Source of the DNA: Deltaproteobacteria bacterium
Lineage (GTDB): Bacteria; Bdellovibrionota; Bdellovibrionia; Bdellovibrionales; Bdellovibrionaceae
DNA length: 64,000 bases
Assembly (NCBI GenBank): GCA_017302835.1
Contig: JAFLCC010000009.1
Span: 1 to 64,000 of the forward strand
Direction: 5' to 3'
Shown: positions 26,611 through 35,654 of the stretch, in pieces
Layout: every line of letters begins with the position of its first letter
Numbering within the stretch: the stretch's first letter is position 1
Position numbers and translations under genes: made by a program
Notes under the pieces: generated by a model
Seen by the model: only the letters and a program-made list of their open reading frames with translations
What the model was told of the DNA's origin: nothing
Database searches by the model: none

Positions 26611-29600
26611 ATGTTGGATAGAATAATACGATTTTCCTTAACCTATCGGGTGTTCGTTTTATCCATAGCTTTTCTTATGGCAGGGTATGGTTTGTTCACC
26701 CTGAATCAAATGCCAGTAGATGTATTTCCTGATTTAAATAAGCCCACCGTGAGTCTCATGACGGAAGCTCCAGGACTGGCGCCTGAAGAAGTGGAAACCT
26801 TGGTTACTTTGCCATTGGAAACAGTGCTAAATGGTTTGCCTGGAATTGCAAGAGTTAGATCTACCTCTGGGATTGGCCTATCTGTTGTTTATGTTGAGTT
26901 CGAATGGAAGACAGATATTTATAGAAATCGTCAGTTGGTTGCAGAAAAATTACAGCTCATAAAAGAAAAATTACCGAAGGGTGTGATTCCCATTATGGGC
27001 CCTATTTCTTCGATCATGGGTGAAATTCAGTTGGTTGGATTGTCTTCCCCAAAAGGGAATGTAAATCCTTTGGAATTAAGAACTTTTGCTGATTGGACAA
27101 TAAGACCTAGGCTTCTTGCCATTCCCGGAGTGGCCCAGGTGGTGACCATGGGTGGAGGGGTGAAACAGTACCAGATTCTTTTATCTGCAGAAAAGATTCA
27201 AAAAAAACAACTTCCCTTAGAAGAGATCGAGAAAAATCTAGCGAAAGTGAGTTTGAACACGACCGGTGGGTATATTGATCTGGATAAAAAGGAATATCTC
27301 ATTCGAAATATCGGAACCATCAAATCAGAAGAAGATATTTTGAATTCAGTGGTGGGACTTCATTTAGGTCGTCCTATCTATGTAAAAGACATTGCCGAGG
27401 TTAGGTTGGGCGCCCAGACGAAGAGGGGGGATAGTAGCGTGAACGGCAAACCTGCTGTTATTTTGAGTATCCAGAAACAACCTGGAGCCAACACCATCGA
27501 GTTGACTAAAAAAATGGATGCGGCATTGGTAGAGTTGGAAAAGTCACTTCCTCGAGGAGCGGAGTTAAGTAAAGATTTATTTAAACAAGCTTATTTTATT
27601 GAGGCAGCTGTTGGGAATGTCAAAGAGGCTCTGCGTGATGGAACGCTCTTCGTAATGATCATACTTTTTGTTTTCTTATTGAATATAAAAACCACCATCA
27701 TCACGCTCACGGCAATTCCATTATCTTTTTTAATGACAGCTCTCGTATTTCATTTCTTTGGTTTATCCGTAAATACCATGACCTTGGGAGGCTTAGCCAT
27801 TGCGATTGGAGAGGTTGTTGATGATGCCATTGTCGATGTTGAAAATGTCTTTCGCAGATTAAAAGAAAATAGAAGGAGTGCCAAACCCTTACCGACCAGG
27901 CAGGTGGTTTATCAAGCCTCCCTGGAGGTTCGCAACTCTATTGTGTTTGCAACAGTGATCGTGGTTCTGGTCTTTGTTCCTCTTTTTTACATCAGTGGCA
28001 TTGAAGGACAACTTTTTATTCCTCTGGGACTTGCTTATATTATTTCTTTAATAGCCTCACTCATTGTGGCTTTGACAGTGACCCCCATTCTGTGTTCCTT
28101 TTTTTTAGGCAACGAAAAATTTCTTCGCGTTGAAGATTCGTGGCTTGTTAAAAAACTAAAGAGATGGGATCGCATTGTTTTGGTTCACTCTTTGGATCAC
28201 CCCAAAATTGTATTTTCCTTGGCTATCGGATTATTGGTTGGGTCTTTGGCTCTGATTCCCCATATAGGAAAAGATTTTTTGCCTAAATTTAATGAAGGAA
28301 CCGCGACGATTAATGTGCTGGCTCGGCCTGGGATTTCTCTAGAAGAATCAAATAAAGTGGGTACCCAAGCAGAGACCTTACTTCTTAGTGTTTCTGAAGT
28401 GAAATCTGTATCCAGAAGAACAGGGCGAGCAGAACAAGATGAGCATGCAGAGGGAGTTCATTATTCTGAACTGGATGTCGATTTTAAGACCGGTGGAAGA
28501 TCCAAGGATGTTGTGATTGCTGAATTAAGAGATAAATTAGAAAGCTTGAAGGGTGTATTTACAAATGTGGGTCAGCCCATATCTCACCGGTTGGATCATT
28601 TGCTCTCAGGGGTGAAAGCCCAAATTGCTATTAAGATTTTTGGTCCTGATTTAAAAGTTCTTAGAACCAAGGCCGCAGAGATTTACCGAACGCTTGAAGG
28701 GACGGAGGGGCTCGCCGATCTTCAGATAGAACAACAAGTATTAATTCCGCAAATTAAAATTCAAATTTTAAGAGAAGCCGCCGGAGAGTACGGCATTGTT
28801 CTTGGTGAGCTGTCAGGAACTTTAGAAAAAGCCTTGAACGGTGAAGTGGTGGCTCAAGTTCTTGAACAACAAAAAACTTTTGATGTTTTGATGAGGTTTG
28901 ATGATTTTTCAAGAGCTAATTTAGAACTCATGAAGAAAACAGTTCTAAAAATAATGCCTGATGGTCGTAAAGTCACCTTAGAGAAAGTCGCAGATATTTA
29001 TGAATCCGAAGGGCCAAATCAGATCCACCGTGAGAATTCACAAAGAAGAATCGTTGTTTCAGGAAACTCGAAGGGAAAGGATCTGGATAGTTTGGTGAAG
29101 GCAATTCAGTCAAAAGTTCAAGAACGGGTGCCGTTACCTGAGGGATATTATCTTGAATATGGAGGGCAATTTGAGAGTCAAAAATCAGCCAGTAGATTGA
29201 TTTTTATTTTAGGAATTCTATCAATGGTAGGGACATTTTTAGTTTTGTATGCCCATTTTAAGTCAGCTTTTATTGCCTTCCAAATTATATTAAACATTCC
29301 CATGGCTTTGATTGGAAGTCTGCTGGCTGTGTATTTTACGGATCGTATTTTTTCAATTGCCTCCATGGTTGCCTTTATCACGCTGTGTGGAATTGCTAGC
29401 AGAAATGGAATCATGATGATCTCTCACTACTTGCACCTTATGAAATTTGAAGGCGAAACTTTTAGCAAAGAAATGGTTATTAGAGGTAGTTTGGAAAGAT
29501 TGGTGCCTGTTTTGATGACAACCCTGACTGCAATTCTGGGGCTCTTTCCTCTTTTGATTTCAGCTGGTGCCCCAGGAAAAGAAATACTTTATCCTGTGGC

Positions 29601-29730
29601 GGTTGTCATTGTTGGAGGTCTGATGAGTTCTACTTTATTAGACATGTTTGTAACACCAACTTTTTTTTATAAATTTGGAAAAAAGTCTGCAGAGAAAAAC
29701 ATTCATTTTGAGGAAGTAAATTTGAAGTAG
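26611..29730 (+). CDS. Heavy-metal efflux RND pump, CusA/CzcA family
   Basis: This inner-membrane proton-driven pump exports metal cations through a tripartite complex. The 1039-residue length is normal. It starts RIIRFSLTYRVFVLSIAF (TM1), has two large periplasmic loops and the TM4 motif AIAIGEVVDDAIVDVENV with the proton-relay aspartates, and ends after TM12 with MFVTPTFFYKFG. The HME-RND group is clear. I cannot tell whether Cu/Ag or Co/Zn/Cd is carried. No gene for the periplasmic adaptor (CusB/CzcB) is in the operon. Confidence 0.93.
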   Translation: MLDRIIRFSLTYRVFVLSIAFLMAGYGLFTLNQMPVDVFPDLNKPTVSLMTEAPGLAPEEVETLVTLPLETVLNGLPGIARVRSTSGIGLSVVYVEFEWKTDIYRNRQLVAEKLQLIKEKLPKGVIPIMGPISSIMGEIQLVGLSSPKGNVNPLELRTFADWTIRPRLLAIPGVAQVVTMGGGVKQYQILLSAEKIQKKQLPLEEIEKNLAKVSLNTTGGYIDLDKKEYLIRNIGTIKSEEDILNSVVGLHLGRPIYVKDIAEVRLGAQTKRGDSSVNGKPAVILSIQKQPGANTIELTKKMDAALVELEKSLPRGAELSKDLFKQAYFIEAAVGNVKEALRDGTLFVMIILFVFLLNIKTTIITLTAIPLSFLMTALVFHFFGLSVNTMTLGGLAIAIGEVVDDAIVDVENVFRRLKENRRSAKPLPTRQVVYQASLEVRNSIVFATVIVVLVFVPLFYISGIEGQLFIPLGLAYIISLIASLIVALTVTPILCSFFLGNEKFLRVEDSWLVKKLKRWDRIVLVHSLDHPKIVFSLAIGLLVGSLALIPHIGKDFLPKFNEGTATINVLARPGISLEESNKVGTQAETLLLSVSEVKSVSRRTGRAEQDEHAEGVHYSELDVDFKTGGRSKDVVIAELRDKLESLKGVFTNVGQPISHRLDHLLSGVKAQIAIKIFGPDLKVLRTKAAEIYRTLEGTEGLADLQIEQQVLIPQIKIQILREAAGEYGIVLGELSGTLEKALNGEVVAQVLEQQKTFDVLMRFDDFSRANLELMKKTVLKIMPDGRKVTLEKVADIYESEGPNQIHRENSQRRIVVSGNSKGKDLDSLVKAIQSKVQERVPLPEGYYLEYGGQFESQKSASRLIFILGILSMVGTFLVLYAHFKSAFIAFQIILNIPMALIGSLLAVYFTDRIFSIASMVAFITLCGIASRNGIMMISHYLHLMKFEGETFSKEMVIRGSLERLVPVLMTTLTAILGLFPLLISAGAPGKEILYPVAVVIVGGLMSSTLLDMFVTPTFFYKFGKKSAEKNIHFEEVNLK

Positions 29731-29761
29731 TACATGAAGAATTAAATTTAAAGGAGTCATC

Positions 29762-30193
29762 TTGAAAAAATTAATTGTGAAGTTAAAGCCCTTTTTGTTA
29801 ATGTTTTTAATTTTTGGAGTGTTCATGGCGTCCTTAGAGATTTCTTGGTCTCATGAGGGGCACCAAAAAATTCCAGGAGATACTTTGGCTCCTCACGGTG
29901 GGAGGGTGAAAGGGACGGATTATTTATATTTAGAATTGGTAGCCACCAAAGAAGAATTTAAGCTTTACCCCTTTGATCATGATTTCAAATCTTTGCCACT
30001 TAAAGATATTCATTTGGAGGCTTTAGTCATGTTTCCAAAAAAAAGCAAGCCCCTGGAAATAAAGCTGGAACCGGTTGGGGATTTTTTTCAAGCCAAAGTT
30101 AATACCAAGGGAGTTCATCGTTATACCCTAGAGTTAAAAATTAAGGGAAATGGAAAAACAGAAAAACTTAGTTTTGTTGTCGAGCCTGAATAA
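29762..30193 (+). CDS. Second small secreted protein of the metal-efflux operon
   Basis: The TTG at 29762 is the start, six bases after AAGGAG. The 143 residues have a signal peptide (FLLMFLIFGVFMASLEISWS), then SHEGHQ, LAPHGGRVKG, LYLELVATKEEFKLYPFD and a beta-rich C-terminus ending ELKIKGNGKTEKLSFVVEPE. It follows the same plan as the protein at 26125 (His-containing start, L-P-x-GG, E-x-V, Y-L/P-x-D), so the two look like diverged copies flanking the pump. It probably binds or delivers metal in the periplasm; that is inference. Confidence 0.75.
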   Translation: MKKLIVKLKPFLLMFLIFGVFMASLEISWSHEGHQKIPGDTLAPHGGRVKGTDYLYLELVATKEEFKLYPFDHDFKSLPLKDIHLEALVMFPKKSKPLEIKLEPVGDFFQAKVNTKGVHRYTLELKIKGNGKTEKLSFVVEPE

Positions 30194-30210
30194 GATGCCA
30201 GGGGGTATTT

Positions 30211-31542
30211 ATGCAAATTAATTTTAGAGTAGATAACTTAATTATATTTCTGAAGTTTTTTTTGTTTGGTTTTCTTTGGATCTTTTCTTCATTTGCAGAT
30301 CATCCAAATGAGGGGAGCTTGCCATTAAATCAATTGCTTCATTGGGCTGAGGAAAATAACTTAGAATTACAGCAAGCTAAAAAGTCATTGCAAAGTAAAG
30401 AATCTCTTTTAAAAAGTAAATATGGGGCCTTATTGCCAAGCTTCTTTTTAGAAGCGGGGCCTCTTTTTGCCAAGCTTGAAGATGAAAAAAGATCGGACAC
30501 TTTTGTCTATGGGAAAGCTGAATGGAATTTATATCGAGGAAATTTCGACTCCGCCGAAATTAATAAGGAAAAACTTCTTCATCAGTTGGAAGTGAAGAAA
30601 TTTGAGTCTTTGCAATCTAAATTGCAAGGCGAAGTTAGTCGTCTTTACTATGAGTTGCAATTTTTACTTGAAAGCATCTCGTTAAAAGAACGAGCTCTGG
30701 TTATGAATGCCGAACAAATGAAGTTGGCCCTTATAAAAAAAAATTCTGGTTTTACCTCTATGGGAGATGTGATTGAATTTGAGCTCAGAGAATCTACTTT
30801 AAAATCAGATCTTGTTTTTCTGAATCAGGAAATCGAAGTTAAATCCAGACAGCTTAATTTGTTAGTAGCTAGAGGTGATGCCGCGCTCTCTGTAAGTGAA
30901 TCTAAAACTCTGAGAGTGAAGGGGCATTTGTTTAGGGAGGAAAAGTTACTGAAAAAGGAATTACGACTTAAAGACAAGCTATCAGCTTTAATGGTATCAA
31001 AAAATATAGAACTTGTTGAAGCCAATTTACAAGTAGCTGCGGCAGAGGAAGAGCTGAGAATGGCTCAATCCGCCTATTTCCCAAAAATCGATTTGGAAGC
31101 TAAATATGGTAAATTATACAACGAAGAGAAAGCCTATTCTCAGAATAATAATTATTTATTGGTTCTCAAGTTTTCAATACCTTTATTTTCAGGTTTGGAA
31201 ACTCAAAACTTAACCAGATACAAAAGTTTGGCAAAGGAAGAAAAAGAAATTGACTTTAAAAGACGAAAATTAGCGGTAATGGCTGAATTTGAAGACACCT
31301 ATAGCCTCATTGAGGCTTTATCCCAACGGCTAGATCTTGAAGAAAAAAATCTTTCACGTTCTGAAGAGTATTACCAAATTACATTGGGTGAGTACAAGCG
31401 AGGTATTAAAAATTCTCCAGATATGGTAGGTGCCTCTGAAAGGCTTTTATCCTCTCGAATTAGAAATTTAGAATTTCGTCGTGATTTAAAGCTTGCTGAA
31501 ACGAAAATTTACGAATTAGCAAACACAACTCCGTTTAATTAA
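30211..31542 (+). CDS. TolC/CusC-like outer-membrane efflux protein
   Basis: The 443 residues begin with a signal peptide (IIFLKFFLFGFLWIFSSFAD). The rest shows the repeated coiled-coil helices of the OEP family in two halves: LPLNQLLHWAEENNLELQQA, then LPSFFLEAGPLF and LYRGNFDSAEI, and again AQSAYFPKIDLEAKYG and FSIPLFSGLETQN. No lipobox cysteine follows the signal, unlike many CusC proteins. It ends the four-gene efflux operon, 17 bases after the preceding gene. Confidence 0.88.
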   Translation: MQINFRVDNLIIFLKFFLFGFLWIFSSFADHPNEGSLPLNQLLHWAEENNLELQQAKKSLQSKESLLKSKYGALLPSFFLEAGPLFAKLEDEKRSDTFVYGKAEWNLYRGNFDSAEINKEKLLHQLEVKKFESLQSKLQGEVSRLYYELQFLLESISLKERALVMNAEQMKLALIKKNSGFTSMGDVIEFELRESTLKSDLVFLNQEIEVKSRQLNLLVARGDAALSVSESKTLRVKGHLFREEKLLKKELRLKDKLSALMVSKNIELVEANLQVAAAEEELRMAQSAYFPKIDLEAKYGKLYNEEKAYSQNNNYLLVLKFSIPLFSGLETQNLTRYKSLAKEEKEIDFKRRKLAVMAEFEDTYSLIEALSQRLDLEEKNLSRSEEYYQITLGEYKRGIKNSPDMVGASERLLSSRIRNLEFRRDLKLAETKIYELANTTPFN

Positions 31543-31565
31543 TCTGCTATTTTCAATAGAGCTTT

Positions 31566-32597
31566 CTATGCTGCCAGCAAGGGCGCCATCGCTGGTTTGA
31601 TCGAAGAGTCTTCAGCATCAACTATAATTTTTGCAGAATCATAGAGAGCTTTATTGTAGGGCTGCGATGAGTAAATATCGATGTCTTTGCAGCCCAGATT
31701 ATGAAAGAGTTCATGGAAATAAGTATTTTTTGCAGATTTGCTTTTCCATTCCTTACAGGTTTTTGGATTCATTGAAATTAAAGGATGATCTTGATCGGCT
31801 GGACTCGCAGTTGCATGTGCATTAGCACCTGCCCAATTAAAACTATCTTCGTTGCATACAACTTTTGGTTTTGGTTGGGAATTAAAAAGACCAAAGAATC
31901 TGACTACATGTTCATTAGACTTTGAGGTGTTCAGATTTTGAAGACACTGGAGTCCTGAGTGAAGTGCTTCTGAGTACTCTTTTAAAGCAATCTGGGCCCC
32001 TCCTCGTGCATCGATGCAAGATTTATGAATACGAAGTCCATATTTTGTATTAAGAAAGCCAGCATTGTCATACGCTAAATTTTGATTAAGCGAGGAGATC
32101 TGTTGAAAGAAAGTTTGTAATTGAGATTTTGAACACGATTCTGAATTTTGGGTCACAATGAGCTTAACATGGGTTTCAATTAATTTGTTATTTGTAAAAA
32201 GTTGAGTTTCCAAATAAGAAATTTCCGCGAATGATTTTAAGACAGTTTTTTCTGAAAGGTTAGAGCTTTTATAAATTCTTCTTTCAAACCGAGGGTGTTT
32301 ATTTGATCCATACTCTTCAATCCAGTCAATGGTTCCAGTAAAATTGGAATCCTTCTCGATCCTCGAAATATAATTGTCTTTGTCAACAAATTGGCAGAAG
32401 TCCAGTTTTCTATCTTGATTTAAATCAAAACAATGTTTAGTGAATCTTCCGCTTTTTAAAATAACAGGTTTAATCTTAAATTCATTCCAGCTAAAACTTT
32501 CTTCAGGTGCTGAACCAGCAAAACTCTTACTAAGTAAGAAGAAAAAATAAATTAAGTTAAAAATTAAAATTTTAAAATGATTCAAAGGAAGAGGCAT
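31566..32597 (-). CDS. Secreted HExxH metalloprotease-like protein
   Basis: I take the ATG at 32597, which gives a compact signal peptide (NHFKILIFNLIYFFFLLSKS) and avoids overlap with the next gene; GTG at 32612 and TTG at 32609 are possible. About 343 residues. Near the C-terminus lies YFHELFHNLGCKD (zinc motif HExxH at about residue 295), preceded by two cysteine-rich stretches. A sequence LNQDRKLDFCQFVD near residue 70 resembles a calcium-binding DxDxD loop. I do not recognise the peptidase family. It is downstream of, and possibly co-transcribed with, the oxidoreductase gene. Confidence 0.7.
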   Translation of the reverse strand: MPLPLNHFKILIFNLIYFFFLLSKSFAGSAPEESFSWNEFKIKPVILKSGRFTKHCFDLNQDRKLDFCQFVDKDNYISRIEKDSNFTGTIDWIEEYGSNKHPRFERRIYKSSNLSEKTVLKSFAEISYLETQLFTNNKLIETHVKLIVTQNSESCSKSQLQTFFQQISSLNQNLAYDNAGFLNTKYGLRIHKSCIDARGGAQIALKEYSEALHSGLQCLQNLNTSKSNEHVVRFFGLFNSQPKPKVVCNEDSFNWAGANAHATASPADQDHPLISMNPKTCKEWKSKSAKNTYFHELFHNLGCKDIDIYSSQPYNKALYDSAKIIVDAEDSSIKPAMAPLLAA

Positions 32598-32658
32598 AAA
32601 ATGCTTCAACACGTATTTGTCGCCCCGTAATTTGTATGTGGCAGGCTTCACCAGGCGA

Positions 32659-33741
32659 TTATAAATCAACTGACAACTCTGTGCCAAGCCTATCTTCTAT
32701 AGGCAGTCTAATAGTTCTTCCTTCAGTTGAACTTTGAAATGCTAATTCGATAATTTTGGCGACGCTTAAGGCTTCTTGTGGTGAAACGGGAAGTTCTCCG
32801 AGCCCAGTGGTTATCTTTTTATAGAGGAGATCATAGAAACAGAGATAAGAGCCTTTTTCAGATTTAATTTTTTCAATTTTTTGATTGTTTGGAAAGACCA
32901 ACTGGCCATCATATTTTTCTTCTTCAATTCCAAAGGAGGAGTTTAAAACGGATACCCCATGTTTCATTTGTTCTTCCTGTGGATCAAGTCCAAATTTGGT
33001 AAAACATGCCTGATCTCCAAAAATTTGAAATCGAGGCGTTGAAGAGGAAAAGGATGAACTCTGCAACAGGACTCTGGTGGATCCGTATTTTAAGATGATA
33101 TGAAAAAAATCATCATTAACAGAGCCATCCTTTTGGTTACAAATATCAGCAGTCAAATGATCAGGACTTCCAAAAATATTTAAAGCTTGGTCGATAAGGT
33201 GAGTTCCTAAATCATACAAAATACCAGAGCCTTTTAAAGATTGTTCTCGCCAACGATCTGGACGCACCGTTGGGCGCCAACGATCAAAATGAGATTCAAA
33301 ATGTTTTATATGCCCTAATTTTCCCTCTTTAATTAATTTCTTCACAGTTAGAAAGTCGGAATCCCATCTGCGATTATGAAAAATGGATAAGACTTTTCCA
33401 GTGCGTTGGGCTAGTTCAATTAAATGTTTTCCTTCATTGACAGAATTCACAAAGGGTTTTTCAATGACCACATTTTTTCCATTCTTTAGCGCTGCTTCTG
33501 AATAGGAAAAGTGAAAAGAATTGGGGGCCGCATTAATGATAAGATCTAAATGAGGGTGATCGATAAGTTCGCAGGGATCTGGAGTCACTCGAACTTCGGG
33601 AAGGGATGATTTTACTTTGCCTGTATCAGAGGAACAGACCATGTCGATTTGATAACCGCCATGGGCCTGAAGCAGTGGTGTATGAAAAAACTTTCCCGAA
33701 AGACCAAACCCGATGATTCCTACTTTAATTTTCTTTTTCAT
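32659..33741 (-). CDS. Gfo/Idh/MocA-family NAD(P)-dependent oxidoreductase
   Basis: The 360-residue cytoplasmic enzyme has the N-terminal dinucleotide fold GIIGFGLSGKFFHTPLL (8-24), the family motif NVVIEKPF near 100, and the second-domain strings FHNRRWDSDF and GSGILYDLGTHLIDQA with the catalytic-site Asp and His. It is closest in layout to the YdgJ/YvaA/IolU group, which oxidise cyclitols or sugar alcohols. The substrate is unknown. Start ATG with AGGA nearby (GAGGACACTCTC before it). Confidence 0.88.
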   Translation of the reverse strand: MKKKIKVGIIGFGLSGKFFHTPLLQAHGGYQIDMVCSSDTGKVKSSLPEVRVTPDPCELIDHPHLDLIINAAPNSFHFSYSEAALKNGKNVVIEKPFVNSVNEGKHLIELAQRTGKVLSIFHNRRWDSDFLTVKKLIKEGKLGHIKHFESHFDRWRPTVRPDRWREQSLKGSGILYDLGTHLIDQALNIFGSPDHLTADICNQKDGSVNDDFFHIILKYGSTRVLLQSSSFSSSTPRFQIFGDQACFTKFGLDPQEEQMKHGVSVLNSSFGIEEEKYDGQLVFPNNQKIEKIKSEKGSYLCFYDLLYKKITTGLGELPVSPQEALSVAKIIELAFQSSTEGRTIRLPIEDRLGTELSVDL

Positions 33742-33795
33742 GAGAGTGTCCTCAATTCTAAATTACCTACGACAATAAATCATTGGTCTATTCGT

Positions 33796-34167
33796 CTATT
33801 CACAAATGAACATTAGGGTTGTCAATCTTTTTAATCCACCTTGAGTAATGTTTTTTCCAGGAGCCAATGTGACATCTGTCTCGGTTTGCCCTTTACCAAA
33901 ATGTAGATGGGTAGCATCATTAATAATGGCTTCTCCAGTGGCTACTGGCTTACTATCAATTAAAATGTGATGGTGGCCACAGGTCTTGTCGGCGGTCTTT
34001 TTTCCAGCTTCACAAATCTTTCGCCCTTCAAGAGCCATTTTCACATGAAACTTGGTGCCAACGACACTCTAATTCTTGGGTTCGACAAAAGAAATACCTT
34101 CTGCAGCAAATGCAGAAAAACAAAAACAATTAATAACCAAACACATTGCAGTCGATTTAAAGTTCAT
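33796..34167 (-). pseudogene. DUF4399-family secreted protein, broken
   Basis: The ATG at 34167 follows AGGAG by six bases and starts a signal peptide (STAMCLVINCFCFSAFAA). After 32 codons a TAG (34071-34069) interrupts the frame, which then continues with KFHVKMALEG, CGHHHILIDSKP and ATHLHFGKGQTETDVTLAPG, the DUF4399 core. The last 20 residues no longer fit the family; a different frame reads on as KKIDNPNVHL before its stop, so a frameshift after the PGK is likely too. DUF4399 proteins are small periplasmic proteins of unknown role. Confidence 0.75.
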
Positions 34168-34286
34168 GAATTCTCCTCTTGGTTATTAGTAATAAAAAGT
34201 ATTCGATGAAAATACTAAGGGGTCAAGGTTAGCTCGGAAATTTTTTTGTCTCGAGTTGTACTAATGCTGAATAAAGCAGATACTAC

Positions 34287-35648
34287 TTACCAACAAAACC
34301 GGGCGCCTTGGTCCCATAGGTCTAAATCTAAGCTTGCATTTTTAATAATTTCTTTTGTTCCAATATTTGCATTGAGTTTAGACTGGATATCAAGCATCTG
34401 GTAACCAAGGCCAGCTAAAATCGTTATGCTTAAAGCCGATTCTTTTTTTATTTTATTTTGAAGTCTCAAACAAGAGGTTAAGGCAGCTGTTGAATAGTGG
34501 TGAAAATCTGTTTCTCTTAGTCGTTTAACTAGATAGGTGTTAAACTCAATCCATGGTAGAAATTTCATCAAAACGGTATTCGCCTTTTCTGAGTCTATCA
34601 GTTTAGGCTTCAGTACCTCCGCATTTAACAACGCTGCATTTATTTGGGTTCTGAGGGAGTAGGGAAGAGTCCAATCTTTGAATCGATCATGTTGATTAAG
34701 TAAAAGTATTTTTTCTGTAAAATTAAATTCAGGACATCTTGATGAGAGCTGATTAAATAAGAATGAAAAAATCTGACTCAAAGGTTTATCGGTTGGGTTA
34801 AAATTAAATGGCTGCCCGGCTAAACAACTAAAAGATTTATGGCTTAAGTTTTTAATATTTAAATTTACAAATGGATAAATTTCATTTTCATCAGCACTGG
34901 ATGGATATAAAAATTGATAGGGGTTGATATCTTGAAAGGTGTCATTTAAAAGTTTTAAGCGGTCCTCTTTCGGTAGGCTAAAAAATTGAATTAATGACCA
35001 GCGAACAATTGGTTTTTCGATGAGAGCCAGGCCAATGTTCAGATAGGACTCAATAGTCTTTTGGTTTGACTCAGAAAAAAAATATTTTAAAAGTTTCTCT
35101 AGAGAAATTCTGATAATGGGAGGTTGAGGAGAATTTGAATTATTTAAAAGTTTGGTAATCATTAAAAATTGCGTCGACCATAAGTCATCAGAAACAAGTT
35201 TTTGATAAAACATCATGGCATCCGTTGTCCGAGAATGACCGATATTAAAGGGTGCTGGCTTTTTACAAATTTGTTGAAATTGATTATGAATGGACTCAAG
35301 TTTCATTGCCATCTCGCTGAACACATTTACGGGTACCGTCTCAACAAAATTTTGCTTTCGATTGAGTAAATCAAAGTGAGTTACTTTTTGTCCAGATTGT
35401 TCCATGTAAACAGTTTCGGTGATTTCTTCAACGGCTCTTTCGAGGAAAGCGGCATTTTTAGGGTCTGTTTTTTTTAAGCTATCATAACATTTTTGTAATT
35501 CAATAAAGAGCCCTATACTATGTTGAGCGTTCTCGTTATTAAGGCTTTTTTTAAGGAGAGGAAGTGAAATCGTTGGGGTTGCTTCCGACTCCCTATAAAA
35601 TAAGCAAAATACAAGTAATGCAGGGAATGCAGAAAAAAGATATTTCAT
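34287..35648 (-). CDS. Secreted protein of unknown function, third gene of operon
   Basis: The 453 residues begin with a signal peptide (MKYLFSAFPALLVFCLFYRE, cleavage near 23). The mature protein is helical and mildly charged, with cysteines at KCYDSL, QICKKP, FSCLAGQ, RCPEFN, TSCLRLQ and the C-terminal RFCW, possibly paired. No catalytic motif is visible. It begins six bases after the stop of the preceding gene, so the three secreted-protein genes (39111 to 34287) form one operon. Confidence 0.75.
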   Translation of the reverse strand: MKYLFSAFPALLVFCLFYRESEATPTISLPLLKKSLNNENAQHSIGLFIELQKCYDSLKKTDPKNAAFLERAVEEITETVYMEQSGQKVTHFDLLNRKQNFVETVPVNVFSEMAMKLESIHNQFQQICKKPAPFNIGHSRTTDAMMFYQKLVSDDLWSTQFLMITKLLNNSNSPQPPIIRISLEKLLKYFFSESNQKTIESYLNIGLALIEKPIVRWSLIQFFSLPKEDRLKLLNDTFQDINPYQFLYPSSADENEIYPFVNLNIKNLSHKSFSCLAGQPFNFNPTDKPLSQIFSFLFNQLSSRCPEFNFTEKILLLNQHDRFKDWTLPYSLRTQINAALLNAEVLKPKLIDSEKANTVLMKFLPWIEFNTYLVKRLRETDFHHYSTAALTSCLRLQNKIKKESALSITILAGLGYQMLDIQSKLNANIGTKEIIKNASLDLDLWDQGARFCW

Positions 35649-35654
35649 TCAAGC

